From Ralstonia pickettii (GTDB lineage Bacteria; Pseudomonadota; Gammaproteobacteria; Burkholderiales; Burkholderiaceae), in contig NZ_CP104381.1 of NCBI RefSeq assembly GCF_030582395.1, positions 2,666,001 through 2,730,000 of the forward strand: a DNA stretch of 64,000 nucleotides. Direction: 5' to 3'. The notes below the pieces were generated by a model. The model was given only the letters and a program-made list of their open reading frames with translations. It made no database searches and had not been told where the DNA came from. Within the stretch, counting starts at the first letter, position 1; each line of letters opens with the position of its first letter. The position numbers and the translations under genes are program-made. This document shows positions 42,296 to 51,701 of the stretch, one piece after another.

Positions 42296-42970
42296 ATGTC
42301 AAAACGCTCCGCCCTCGATCCTGCCCGCGTGCGGGAGGAAATTGCTGTCACCGCCGCCCGCATGATCGCGGAAGACGGCGCCGACTACGCCACCGCCAAG
42401 CGCAAGGCTGCCCGCCAAGTGCTTGGGACGGAATCCCGCGCGCCCGGCGAATGGTTGCCGGACAACGAACAGGTCGAAACGGAAGTCCGCGAATACCAGG
42501 CACTGTTCCAGGCCGAATCTCAGCCGCGCGTACTGGCATTGCTGCGTCGCATAGCGCTGCTGCTCATGGACGGGCTGGCTGTCCACAACCCGTACCTGGC
42601 CGGTGCCGTCTTCAATGGGACCGCAAGCGAGCACTCTGACATCCACCTGCAGGTCTTCTGCGACAGCCCGAAGGACGTGGCAATCTTCCTGCTCAACGCC
42701 GGCGTGGAGTTCGACACCACGGAAAGCGCCCACTTTGCCGGCCGCGATGAGGTGGAAACGCTCAGCTTCCTATGGCGCGGCCAATGGCCCGCAGGAGCCG
42801 ATTCCCGCGAACTGGCGCGCGAGCTGCGCGCCGAAACAGGCACGCCGGTCGGCGTCCATATCGCCCTGTATGACATGAACGATGTGCGCGGTGCGCGGCG
42901 CGCTGACGCCACCGGCAAGACCCAGCGGGGCGACGCTGCGGCCGTGCGTGCCCTCCTGTCGCAGGGGTGA
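42296..42970 (+). CDS. Conserved hypothetical protein next to mpl
   Basis: 224 residues. The N-terminal third is charged and helical (ARVREEIAVTAARMIAEDG, YATAKRKAARQVLG); the remainder looks like a nucleotidyltransferase-type alpha/beta unit (NPYLAGAVFNGTASEHSDIH, LQVFCDSPKDVAIFLLNAG), which is a resemblance only. TAAAAT lies at 42284-42289, so transcription may begin at or next to the ATG, giving a nearly leaderless message. No strong ribosome-binding site is present. Function unknown. Confidence 0.85.
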   Translation: MSKRSALDPARVREEIAVTAARMIAEDGADYATAKRKAARQVLGTESRAPGEWLPDNEQVETEVREYQALFQAESQPRVLALLRRIALLLMDGLAVHNPYLAGAVFNGTASEHSDIHLQVFCDSPKDVAIFLLNAGVEFDTTESAHFAGRDEVETLSFLWRGQWPAGADSRELARELRAETGTPVGVHIALYDMNDVRGARRADATGKTQRGDAAAVRALLSQG

Positions 42971-42984
42971 TCCGCCGACAGGAG

Positions 42985-42990
42985 TACAAT
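42985..42990 (+). promoter_or_regulatory. Candidate -10 element of the TlpA-like gene
   Basis: TACAAT in GGAGTACAATCCGGC, 45 bp before the ATG at 43035 and just after the preceding stop codon. The intervening leader contains TATATATAG. Confidence 0.4.
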
Positions 42991-43034
42991 CCGGCACGCC
43001 TCGCCACGCTCTATATATAGAGACCCCGCAAACC

Positions 43035-43559
43035 ATGTCGCGCCGCACCCCACTGATTGCCCTATTGATCGCCGCCCTGGTCGCCGCGGCGGCGGGCGTC
43101 TATTTCGGACATCGCGCCACCGAGCCCAAAACCCCAGCTGACAGCGCCGTGGCGGCGTTTTACGGAAGCAAGCTGCCCGACCCCAATGGGGTGCCCCTTG
43201 ATCTGACCGCTTTTCGGGGGCAGCCCGTGGTGATCAATTTTTGGGCACCGTGGTGCGGTCCTTGCGTCGAGGAAATGCCAGAACTGTCTGCGCTGGCGCA
43301 AGAAGAGAAGGCCAACGCAAAGTTTGTCGGCATCGGCATCGACTCTGCGTCCAATATCCAGACGTTCCTGGGCAAGGTGCACGTCACATATCCGATTGCC
43401 GTGGCGGGCTTTGGCGGGACCGAGTTGGGTCGTCAGTTCGGCAACGAAGTCGGCGGCCTTCCGTTTACTGTGATTCTCAATTCACATGGAGAAATCACGT
43501 TCCGGAAGATGGGCCGTGTGCATGCGGACGAAATACGGGAAGCGCTGCAGCGCACGTGA
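43035..43559 (+). CDS. TlpA-family membrane-anchored thioredoxin-like protein
   Basis: 174 residues: one N-terminal membrane anchor (PLIALLIAALVAAAAGVYFG) and a periplasmic thioredoxin domain with the active site NFWAPWCGPCVEEMPE (WCGPC at about residues 76-80) and the cis-proline region GGLPFTVI. It probably reduces periplasmic disulfides, for example in cytochrome c maturation; no partner gene is adjacent. Confidence 0.92.
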   Translation: MSRRTPLIALLIAALVAAAAGVYFGHRATEPKTPADSAVAAFYGSKLPDPNGVPLDLTAFRGQPVVINFWAPWCGPCVEEMPELSALAQEEKANAKFVGIGIDSASNIQTFLGKVHVTYPIAVAGFGGTELGRQFGNEVGGLPFTVILNSHGEITFRKMGRVHADEIREALQRT

Positions 43560-43741
43560 ATGTGGAAAAGCGTCATATGACGTTCATGTGCACGCAACTC
43601 CCCTTCTTCTTCGGCAAAAGCGCCGACAGCGCGCGCAAGATCGGGGAAAACACCGATTTGTTGTGAGTTTTTCAGCAAAAACTAGACAAAGCATTCTAAG
43701 TTGCTGTAAATTGCGCCCAACTTCGCTCAACCGGTCCAACC

Positions 43742-44209
43742 GTGGCTGATCAATCCATCGCCAAAGCGCTTCGCAACGTGCTCGTGCTGCACGGCCCGAA
43801 TCTCAATTTGCTGGGAACGCGCGAGCCGGAAGTCTATGGTGCAACCACCCTCGCCGACATCAATGCCGCCTTGGCCGAACGCGCCGCGGCACGCGGCGTG
43901 ACGCTGGCGCACTTCCAGTCGAACCACGAAGGTGCGTTGGTGGATCGCATCCACGCCGCCAAGAGCGAAGGCGTTGAATTCATCATCATCAATCCGGCCG
44001 CCTACACGCACACAAGTGTGGCGCTACGCGATGCGCTGGCCGGCGTGGTGATTCCGTATATCGAAGTCCATCTGTCCAACGTCCACCGTCGTGAGCCGTT
44101 CCGCCACCATTCGTACTTGGCGGACCAGGCCGTGGGGGTCATTTGCGGGCTGGGCTGGCGCGGCTATCTGGCGGCGCTGGACTTCGCAATCGATCGACAC
44201 GGCGGCTAA
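43742..44209 (+). CDS. aroQ: 3-dehydroquinate dehydratase, type II
   Basis: Shikimate pathway dehydratase of 155 residues. Family marks are [19 protein letters not shown] (catalytic tyrosine), [30 protein letters not shown] and [19 protein letters not shown] (catalytic histidine and arginine). The start is a GTG at 43742. It leads the aroQ-accB-accC-prmA block; the 182 bp upstream are AT-richer and should hold the promoter. Confidence 0.94.
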   Translation: MADQSIAKALRNVLVLHGPNLNLLGTREPEVYGATTLADINAALAERAAARGVTLAHFQSNHEGALVDRIHAAKSEGVEFIIINPAAYTHTSVALRDALAGVVIPYIEVHLSNVHRREPFRHHSYLADQAVGVICGLGWRGYLAALDFAIDRHGG

Positions 44210-44351
44210 CCGGCCGTCTTCTTCCTTTTATTTCAACCACTTAACCAACGCAACGACGCCAGCGCCTGGAGCGCCTTTGACCGATGCGCGGCTGAAGAGC
44301 CATTCGCACGCATCCACCGCCCCAGATCGCCGACGCTGCAGGAGAACGTTC

Positions 44352-44819
44352 ATGGATTTGCGCAAGCTGAAAACGCTGATCGACCTGGTGGCCGAATCGG
44401 GCATTTCGGAACTCGAAGTGACCGAGGGTGAAGGCAAGGTACGCATCGTCAAGTCGGCACCGCAAGTGGTGGCCCCGATGCAATATGCGCCGATGCCGAT
44501 GCAGGCTGCACCGGCTATGGGAGCACCCGCCGCAGCGGCGCCGGCAGCCGTCGGCGCCGAGGCTGCCGCCCCGGCCCTGCCGGCTGGACACATCGTGACG
44601 TCACCGATGGTCGGCACGTTCTACCGCTCGCCGTCGCCGGGCGCAGCCGAGTTCGTCAAGGTGGGCGACACCGTCAAGGAAGGGCAGACCATCTGCATCA
44701 TCGAAGCGATGAAGCTGCTCAACGAGATCGAAGCGGACAAGGCCGGCGTCATCAAGGAAATCCTGATCGAGAACGGTCAGGCTGTGGAATACGGCCAACC
44801 GCTGTTCGTCATCGGCTGA
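44352..44819 (+). CDS. accB: Biotin carboxyl carrier protein of acetyl-CoA carboxylase
   Basis: 155 residues. An N-terminal helical part ([20 protein letters not shown]) is linked by an Ala/Pro-rich segment (about 38-80) to the biotinyl domain, where Lys121 in [13 protein letters not shown] is the biotin site. The ATG at 44352 follows AGGAGA. It lies 142 bp after aroQ and 132 bp before accC. Confidence 0.96.
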   Translation: MDLRKLKTLIDLVAESGISELEVTEGEGKVRIVKSAPQVVAPMQYAPMPMQAAPAMGAPAAAAPAAVGAEAAAPALPAGHIVTSPMVGTFYRSPSPGAAEFVKVGDTVKEGQTICIIEAMKLLNEIEADKAGVIKEILIENGQAVEYGQPLFVIG

Positions 44820-44951
44820 TCCTCCGGCATCCCACCCTCACCGTGCGGCGCGCAGCGTGCCGCATCCGAGCGCGAGCCGGCGCACAAGGGCTGCCACTGA
44901 GCGCGGCCCGGCCACAGCGCCCTCGCCTCTCCTTTTTGTAGCGAGAACACG

Positions 44952-46315
<1,364 letters not shown>

Positions 46316-46319
<4 letters not shown>

Positions 46320-47212
46320 CGTACCGGGAATGCGTGCTCGAAGTGGCGCGTGACGACGCCGAAGCGTTGTCCGAAGCACTGTTTGATCTTGGCGCGCTGT
46401 CGGTCTCGGTGGAAGACGCCGATGCCGACACGCCCGAAGAGCAGCCGCTTTTTGGCGAGCCCGGCCACGAACCGACACGCCTGGCTTGGAACCGCTCGCG
46501 CGTGGTTGCCCTGCTCGCAGAGGATGCCGATCCGGCATTGCTGGTGGCCGCCGCAGCCAACGAGATCAACCTGGCGCCGCTGCCTGCGTACACCGTGCGC
46601 GAAGTCGAAGAGCAGGACTGGGTGCGCGTCACGCAATCGCAGTTCGAGCCCATCCACATCGGCGAGCACATCTGGGTCGTGCCCTCGTGGCATGACGCAC
46701 CAGAGCCCGACGCCGTGGTGCTGGAGTTGGACCCCGGCCTTGCCTTCGGCACCGGCAGCCACCCGACCACGCGCTTGTGCATGGAATGGCTGGAGCAGCA
46801 CGTGCAACCCGGCGAGCGCACGCTCGACTACGGCTGTGGCTCGGGCATCCTGGCCATCGTCGCGAAAAAGCTCGGCGCCGGCGAAACCGTCGGTGTTGAC
46901 ATCGACCCGAACGCCGTCGAAGCCTCGCGCTACAACGCCGAGCGCAACCACGTCGAAGCCACGTTTGCCCTGCCCGACGATGCTCCGGAAGGCACGTTCG
47001 ATCTGGTCGTCGCCAACATCCTGTCGAACCCGCTCAAGTTGATGGCAGCCATGCTGTGCGCACGCGTGCGGCCGGGCGGCCGGCTGATTCTGTCAGGCGT
47101 GCTTGAGCGCCAAGCCGAAGAAGTTGCCGCTGCGTACGCGTCCGCCATTCCGCTTACCGTGTGGTGTGCACGTGACGGCTGGGTCTGCCTGCATGGTGTG
47201 AAGCCGACGTAA
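46316..47212 (+). CDS. prmA: Ribosomal protein L11 methyltransferase
   Basis: Trimethylates L11 using S-adenosylmethionine. 298 residues starting with a GTG that overlaps the accC stop as GTGA. The N-terminal L11-binding domain (about 1-110) is followed by the methyltransferase fold with [32 protein letters not shown] and [14 protein letters not shown]. The [10 protein letters not shown] and [15 protein letters not shown] segments are typical. Confidence 0.95.
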
Positions 47213-47308
47213 TTTCATTGCATTGCGCGCCAGTGCCCCCTGCAAAGGTCGACGCTGGCGCCTCTGTCTGCAATACTCGCGCGGTCGGCTTTTTTCTCCT
47301 CGTCCCGC

Positions 47309-48748
47309 ATGGCAACTGCGCCACAAGCTGCGCCACGTTTGGCCGCCCGCTGTCCCAACTGTCAAACCGCATTCCGCGTTGTCGCCGATCAGCTGCGGCT
47401 GCGCGGCGGACTCGTCCGTTGCGGGCGCTGCAATCACGTCTTCGATGGCCGCGATCATCTGATCGAACTGGGCGCCGTACCCACGCCTGCGGTGCCGGCG
47501 GCCGAAGCACCGCAGCCTCCGCAATCGCCGAAACCCACCGCTCGCGTAGCGCCACTCTCGCCGCCGGTCGCTTCCGAATCCGAAGCGCCCGCGGTGCCGT
47601 CTGCCCCAGAGGACGACCACGGCTTCGGCATGACGCTGATCTGGGAAGAAGATGTTCCCGACGAAGGCATCGCCGAAGTTCATCTGGGCGAAGTTGAAGG
47701 CGCCACGCCGGCAGCGGACGTGCCATCCACCGCACCCGACACGCGTCCACTCCCCGATGAGGCGCAGATCGAGCCCGCTGTCGAGCCAGCCGCTGAACCA
47801 GCGCAGGAGACACGACCGCCGGAACCCTCCGCTCCGCCCGCCGATCCATTCCACGGCCTGCCGCCCATCCGCGACCTCGAAGACGAGGAAGACACGTTTG
47901 CCGCCGCTGTGCCCAAGCAGCCGTCGGCAGATCTGCCGGTCGAGCCGGCCATCGTGCCCCCGGCGGCTCCGGTGGCGACCGCATCTGCACCGGTAGCCGT
48001 GGCCTCCCTGAAGCCAGTGGCGGAACAGCACGATTCGGTCTGGATGCGCCACGAAACCGATCCGCACACGCTGTTTGCGCCGGTGCCGCGCCGCCAAGGC
48101 CACGCACGACGCACGCAAGCCGAGCCGGCGGGCCCGACGCCGCAGCGCACGCTGACCGGCGCACCGCGTCCGCGCAAGGTGCGGGGGCCGAACCACGGTG
48201 TCTCTGCCGCGACACTTGATTTTTTGCGTGCCGCGCAAGCCCGCGAGCACACGCGCAAAACAACCGGACGCCGCGCACTGGCGCGCATTGTGATCGGCCT
48301 GCTCGCGGTGGCGGCCGTGCTGCAACTGCTCTTCCTGGCCCGCGCCGAGATCGCCCGTCGCGCGCCCTCGACACGGCCGATGCTGGAGGCGATGTGCCAG
48401 GCGTTGCATTGCACGATTGCGCCACCGCGTGACCTCGATGCACTGCAGATCGAATCGTCGCAACTGCAGCGGCAAGAGGGCGATGCCTCCGACCAGTACG
48501 TGCTCACGGCTACGTTGCGCAATCGCGCCGGTGGCCCCATCGCCCTGCCGGCCATCGAGCTGGTGACGACCGACCTGCAAGACCAGTTGCTCTCGCGCCG
48601 CGCGTTGCTACCCAGCGACTACCTCAACCCGAGCGACAGTGCATACAGCAAGTCAGGGCTGCCCGCCCGCGCCGAGCTACCGATTCGGGTACGATTCCAG
48701 TCCCAGCGCCCGACGGCCAATTACCGGGTCCTGATTTTTTACCCCTGA
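47309..48748 (+). CDS. Zinc-ribbon and DUF3426 domain membrane protein
   Basis: 479 residues. An N-terminal MJ0042-type zinc ribbon has cysteine pairs in RCPNCQTAFR and RCGRCNHVFD. A long proline/alanine/glutamate-rich disordered region (about 50-310) leads to one membrane helix (IVIGLLAVAAVLQLLFLA) and a C-terminal DUF3426 domain (about 365-479). The family has no settled function. Its place after prmA is conserved in Burkholderiales. Confidence 0.88.
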   Translation: MATAPQAAPRLAARCPNCQTAFRVVADQLRLRGGLVRCGRCNHVFDGRDHLIELGAVPTPAVPAAEAPQPPQSPKPTARVAPLSPPVASESEAPAVPSAPEDDHGFGMTLIWEEDVPDEGIAEVHLGEVEGATPAADVPSTAPDTRPLPDEAQIEPAVEPAAEPAQETRPPEPSAPPADPFHGLPPIRDLEDEEDTFAAAVPKQPSADLPVEPAIVPPAAPVATASAPVAVASLKPVAEQHDSVWMRHETDPHTLFAPVPRRQGHARRTQAEPAGPTPQRTLTGAPRPRKVRGPNHGVSAATLDFLRAAQAREHTRKTTGRRALARIVIGLLAVAAVLQLLFLARAEIARRAPSTRPMLEAMCQALHCTIAPPRDLDALQIESSQLQRQEGDASDQYVLTATLRNRAGGPIALPAIELVTTDLQDQLLSRRALLPSDYLNPSDSAYSKSGLPARAELPIRVRFQSQRPTANYRVLIFYP

Positions 48749-48767
48749 GTTTTCACCCCTGGCCTAG

Positions 48768-48834
48768 AGCCGCTAACAAGGTCCTGCCGGCGTGGCGCGC
48801 CGACCCCGGTGCAGGCACGGTCTTGTTAGCGGCT
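48768..48834 (+). other. Long inverted repeat (13-bp arms) between the DUF3426 gene and tpx
   Basis: AGCCGCTAACAAG at 48768-48780 pairs exactly with CTTGTTAGCGGCT at 48822-48834. Inside the 41-nt interval CCTGC/GCAGG and GGCG/CGCC can extend the structure, and TTTT follows the right arm. It may terminate the upstream gene or act as a structured leader of tpx, whose start is 36 bp away. Confidence 0.65.
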
Positions 48835-48869
48835 TTTCCCCAACACGCATCAAAGGAAGGAGTAACACC

Positions 48870-49370
48870 ATGGCAAACGTGACCCTTGGCGGCAATCCGA
48901 TCGAAGTCGGCGGCCAATTCCCGACCGCGGGCTCGAAGGCCCCGGCATTCACGCTGGTCGGCGCAGACCTGAAGGACGTCTCGCTCGCTGACTTTGCCGG
49001 CAAGCGCAAGGTCCTGAACATCGTGCCGAGCCTGGACACCCCGGTGTGCGCCACCTCTACGCGCAAGTTCAACGAAGCCGCCGCCAAGCTGGATAACACG
49101 GTCGTGTTGTCCATCTCGGCCGACCTGCCGTTCGCAGCTGGCCGCTTCTGCACCACCGAAGGCATCGCGAATGTGAAGCCCCTGTCGACCTTCCGCGACA
49201 AGGGTTTCAAGCAAGCTTACGGCGTCGACATCACGTCGGGCCCGCTGGCTGGCGTCACCGCCCGCGCTGTGGTCGTGCTCGACGCCAACGACACCGTCCT
49301 GTACTCGCAACTCGTGCCCGAGATCAAGGACGAGCCGAACTACGACGCCGCCCTGGCTGCGCTGAAGTAA
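48870..49370 (+). CDS. tpx: Thiol peroxidase
   Basis: Thioredoxin-dependent peroxidase, 166 residues. The peroxidatic cysteine is Cys60 in [15 protein letters not shown]; the resolving cysteine is in AGRFCTTEG (about residue 93). The ATG at 48870 follows GGAAGGAG. The long hairpin at 48768-48834 precedes it. Peroxide control through OxyR is usual for this family, but no site is identified here. Confidence 0.96.
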   Translation: MANVTLGGNPIEVGGQFPTAGSKAPAFTLVGADLKDVSLADFAGKRKVLNIVPSLDTPVCATSTRKFNEAAAKLDNTVVLSISADLPFAAGRFCTTEGIANVKPLSTFRDKGFKQAYGVDITSGPLAGVTARAVVVLDANDTVLYSQLVPEIKDEPNYDAALAALK

Positions 49371-49387
49371 GCTGAACTGACTGCATC

Positions 49388-49406
49388 GAGACCGGCGTCC
49401 GGTCTC
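49388..49406 (+). terminator. Hairpin after tpx, probable weak terminator
   Basis: GAGACCGG and CCGGTCTC with a 3-nt loop, 17 bp after the tpx stop. The following TCGTTC is a poor T-run. Confidence 0.45.
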
Positions 49407-49416
49407 TCGTTCATCG

Positions 49417-49441
49417 CACGGCCGTCCACTGGGCGGCCGTG
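49417..49441 (+). other. Hairpin just upstream of the PfkB kinase ribosome-binding site
   Basis: CACGGCCG (49417-49424) pairs with CGGCCGTG (49434-49441). It ends about 9 bp before the GGAG site of the next gene. It could be a second terminator element or a leader structure. Confidence 0.35.
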
Positions 49442-49462
49442 TCATATCTGGAGTGCTTGAAT

Positions 49463-50398
49463 ATGGCCAGCGTGATCTGCGGCTCGGTTGCCTACGACAC
49501 CATCATGACGTTCGACGGACACTTCCGCGAACACATCCTGCCCGACAAAATTCACATCCTGAACGTTTCCTTCCTGGTACCGACCATGCGCCGGGAGTTC
49601 GGTGGCTGCGCAGGCAACATCGCCTTCACGCTGAAAATGCTGGGCGGCGAGCCCATCATCATGGGCACGGTCGGCCAGGATGCGGGTCCGTATCTGGACT
49701 ACCTGAAAAACCTCGGCATCTCGACGGCGCATGTCACGGAGGTTCCGGATACGTTCACCGCGCAGGCAATGATCACGACCGACCTCGACAACAACCAGAT
49801 CACCGCGTTCCACCCCGGCGCGATGAGCCATTCGAGCATCAATTCGGTCAAGAACGCGCTGCCGGCAAGGCTTGGCCTGGTGGGCCCCGACAGCCGCGAA
49901 GGCATGCTGCACCACGCGACCCAGTTCGCCGAATCCGGCGTGCCCTTCATCTTCGATTTGGGCCAGGCAATGCCGCTGTTTGACGGCGCCGACCTGCGCC
50001 ACTTCGTTGAACTCGCCAGCTACGTCGTGGTCAATGACTACGAAGCGCAGGTCATGCTGTCACGCACGGGCTACAGTGCGGCAGAACTTGCGCAGCGCGT
50101 CGAGGCTTACATCGTCACGCGCGGGGAGAAAGGGGCGGAGATTTACGCCGGCGGCAAGCAGTACACTATCCCGGTCGTGCCGGCCGAACGTGTGGTCGAC
50201 CCGACCGGTTGCGGCGACGCATTCCGCGGCGGCCTGCTCTACGGCATCGAGAACGGCCTGGACTGGGACACCACCGGCCGCCTCGCCAGCCTGATGGGCT
50301 CACTCAAGATTGCTTGCCAAGGCCCGCAGAATCACGGCCTGCCCGTCGACGAAATTGCGCGGCGCTTTGAATCCGCTTTCGGGTACCGGTATCAATAA
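49463..50398 (+). CDS. PfkB-family carbohydrate kinase (adenosine/ribokinase-like)
   Basis: 311 residues. The N-terminal CGSVAYDTIMTFDG and FGGCAGNIAFTLKMLGGEP sugar-binding blocks and the C-terminal catalytic VDPTGCGDAFRGGLLYG are clear PfkB signatures. The branch resembles bacterial adenosine kinase-like proteins; the true substrate cannot be fixed. The ATG at 49463 is preceded by GGAG at 9 bp; an upstream in-frame ATG at 49439 lies in the hairpin. Confidence 0.9.
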   Translation: MASVICGSVAYDTIMTFDGHFREHILPDKIHILNVSFLVPTMRREFGGCAGNIAFTLKMLGGEPIIMGTVGQDAGPYLDYLKNLGISTAHVTEVPDTFTAQAMITTDLDNNQITAFHPGAMSHSSINSVKNALPARLGLVGPDSREGMLHHATQFAESGVPFIFDLGQAMPLFDGADLRHFVELASYVVVNDYEAQVMLSRTGYSAAELAQRVEAYIVTRGEKGAEIYAGGKQYTIPVVPAERVVDPTGCGDAFRGGLLYGIENGLDWDTTGRLASLMGSLKIACQGPQNHGLPVDEIARRFESAFGYRYQ

Positions 50399-50407
50399 GG
50401 AACGAAC

Positions 50408-50875
50408 ATGAAACCCATCTATCGCATCGGCGCCGCGACTCTGCTGGTCGCCGCCCTTGGGCTGCAAGGCTGCGCCATGGGCACCAATTCCAACAGCGCT
50501 TACACCTCGGGTCAGGCGCAGCGCGAGCAGACCGTGCGCTTCGGTACGGTGGATTCCGTGCGCAATGTCGTGATCGACCGTGAACAGACGGGCGTTGGCA
50601 CCATTGCCGGGGGCGCGATCGGCGGCATCGGTTCGGCTGCCGCCATCGGCCGCGGCAACGGCTCGGTCGCAGCGGGTGTGCTCGGTGCGATTCTCGGCGG
50701 CGTGGCAGGCAGCGCGCTCGAAGGTCAGATGAACAAGCGGCCGGGCCTGGAAATCACCGTCAAGCTCGACAACGGCGAGTACCGTGCGATCACGCAAGAC
50801 GCGGACGAGGCGTTCCGCCCTGGTGAGCGCGTGCGCCTGCTCTCATCGGGTGGCGTGACGCGCGTCACGCACTGA
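50408..50875 (+). CDS. Glycine-zipper outer-membrane lipoprotein (SlyB/PcP-like)
   Basis: 155 residues with a lipoprotein signal (LLVAALGLQGC, lipidated cysteine at about residue 22) and a glycine zipper 2TM segment (TIAGGAIGGIG, AGVLGAILGGVAGSALEGQ). The C-terminal part resembles the SlyB-like domain. Likely anchored in the outer membrane and contributing to envelope integrity. It begins 9 bp after the kinase gene and ends at a terminator. Confidence 0.9.
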   Translation: MKPIYRIGAATLLVAALGLQGCAMGTNSNSAYTSGQAQREQTVRFGTVDSVRNVVIDREQTGVGTIAGGAIGGIGSAAAIGRGNGSVAAGVLGAILGGVAGSALEGQMNKRPGLEITVKLDNGEYRAITQDADEAFRPGERVRLLSSGGVTRVTH

Positions 50876-50916
50876 TCGACGATACTCGGCCGATACACGA
50901 GGGGTTCACCGGAAAT

Positions 50917-50950
50917 ACCGCATCGGCATTGCGCCGGTGCGGTTTTGTTT
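50917..50950 (+). terminator. Rho-independent terminator of the glycine-zipper gene
   Basis: ACCGCATCGG (50917-50926) pairs with CCGGTGCGGT (50934-50943) with one wobble pair, followed by TTTTGTTT. Confidence 0.75.
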
Positions 50951-50984
50951 GTTCGCGCGAAACGCAGGCGCGATGCGCGGGCAA

Positions 50985-51020
50985 GAAAAAGCCCGCCGGG
51001 GCGTGAGCCGATCGGCGGGC
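50985..51020 (-). terminator. Rho-independent terminator of the histone-like gene
   Basis: On the minus strand, GCCCGCCG pairs with CGGCGGGC (51013-51020 and 50991-50998) and is followed by TTTTTCTT. It lies about 105 bp after the stop codon. Confidence 0.75.
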
Positions 51021-51125
51021 GGTGCAAGACACCAAGGCCTTGCGGACCGGATACGCGGTATCCGATCAGGAGGGCGCGACCTGCGCGCCGCTGTGGTCCC
51101 GGAGGATCACCGTCGTCAGAATGAC

Positions 51126-51701
51126 TTACGGACGGTTGCCGGTCGGGAACGGCCATGCCGCAGCCGGGTTCAGCGCGGTCTTGGCAGCGGGTGCAGCAGG
51201 TGCAGCGGCCGGAGCAGCAGCGGGCTTGGCAACAGCCTTCTTGGCCGGAGCCTTCTTCGCTGCAGGCTTGGCAGCGGCCTTCTTGGCAGCCGGGGCCTTC
51301 TTGGCGGCAGCCTTCTTCGCAGCAGGCTTGGCAGCAGCCTTCTTGGCAGCCGGAGCCTTCTTGGCTGCAACCTTCTTCACTGCAGCTTTCTTGGCCGGAG
51401 CCTTCTTGGCTGCAACCTTCTTCACTGCGGCTTTCTTGGCCGGAGCCTTCTTGGCTGCAACCTTCTTCACTGCAGCTTTCTTGGCCGGGGCCTTCTTGGC
51501 TGCAACCTTCTTCACTGCGGCCTTCTTGGCGGGGGCCTTCTTGGCAGCGACCTTCTTAGCTGCGACCTTCTTGGCCGGGGCTTTCTTAGCGGCCGGAGCA
51601 GCCTTCTTTGCAGCAGCCTTCTTGGCGGCCGGAGCCTTCTTTGCAGCGGCCTTCTTGGCCGGGGCCTTGGCGGCCGGTTTCTTCTTAGCAGCAGTTGCCA
51701 T
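51126..51701 (-). CDS. Histone H1-like Lys/Ala/Pro-rich DNA-binding protein
   Basis: 191 residues, nearly all lysine, alanine, proline and valine ([19 protein letters not shown] at the start), resembling histone H1 tails and chlamydial HctB/bacterial AlgP-like proteins. Expected to bind DNA non-specifically in the nucleoid. The gene is made of tandem repeats: four 45-nt units at 51361-51540 and two 60-nt units at 51241-51360. The C-terminus is less repetitive ([17 protein letters not shown]). AAGGAG precedes the ATG at 51699-51701; the upstream frame is not used. Confidence 0.9.
   Translation of the reverse strand: MATAAKKKPAAKAPAKKAAAKKAPAAKKAAAKKAAPAAKKAPAKKVAAKKVAAKKAPAKKAAVKKVAAKKAPAKKAAVKKVAAKKAPAKKAAVKKVAAKKAPAKKAAVKKVAAKKAPAAKKAAAKPAAKKAAAKKAPAAKKAAAKPAAKKAPAKKAVAKPAAAPAAAPAAPAAKTALNPAAAWPFPTGNRP
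51241..51540 (-). repeat. In-frame tandem repeats in the histone-like gene
   Basis: 51361-51405, 51406-51450, 51451-51495 and 51496-51540 are four copies of a 45-nt unit, differing at a few silent sites, that encodes a 15-residue [15 protein letters not shown] block. 51241-51300 and 51301-51360 are two near-identical 60-nt units. Copy number is likely to vary between strains. Confidence 0.9.

Noticed and set aside
51241..51540. CRISPR-like regular repeats
   Set aside because: The repeats are contiguous, in frame and encode Lys/Ala blocks of the histone-like protein; there are no spacers.
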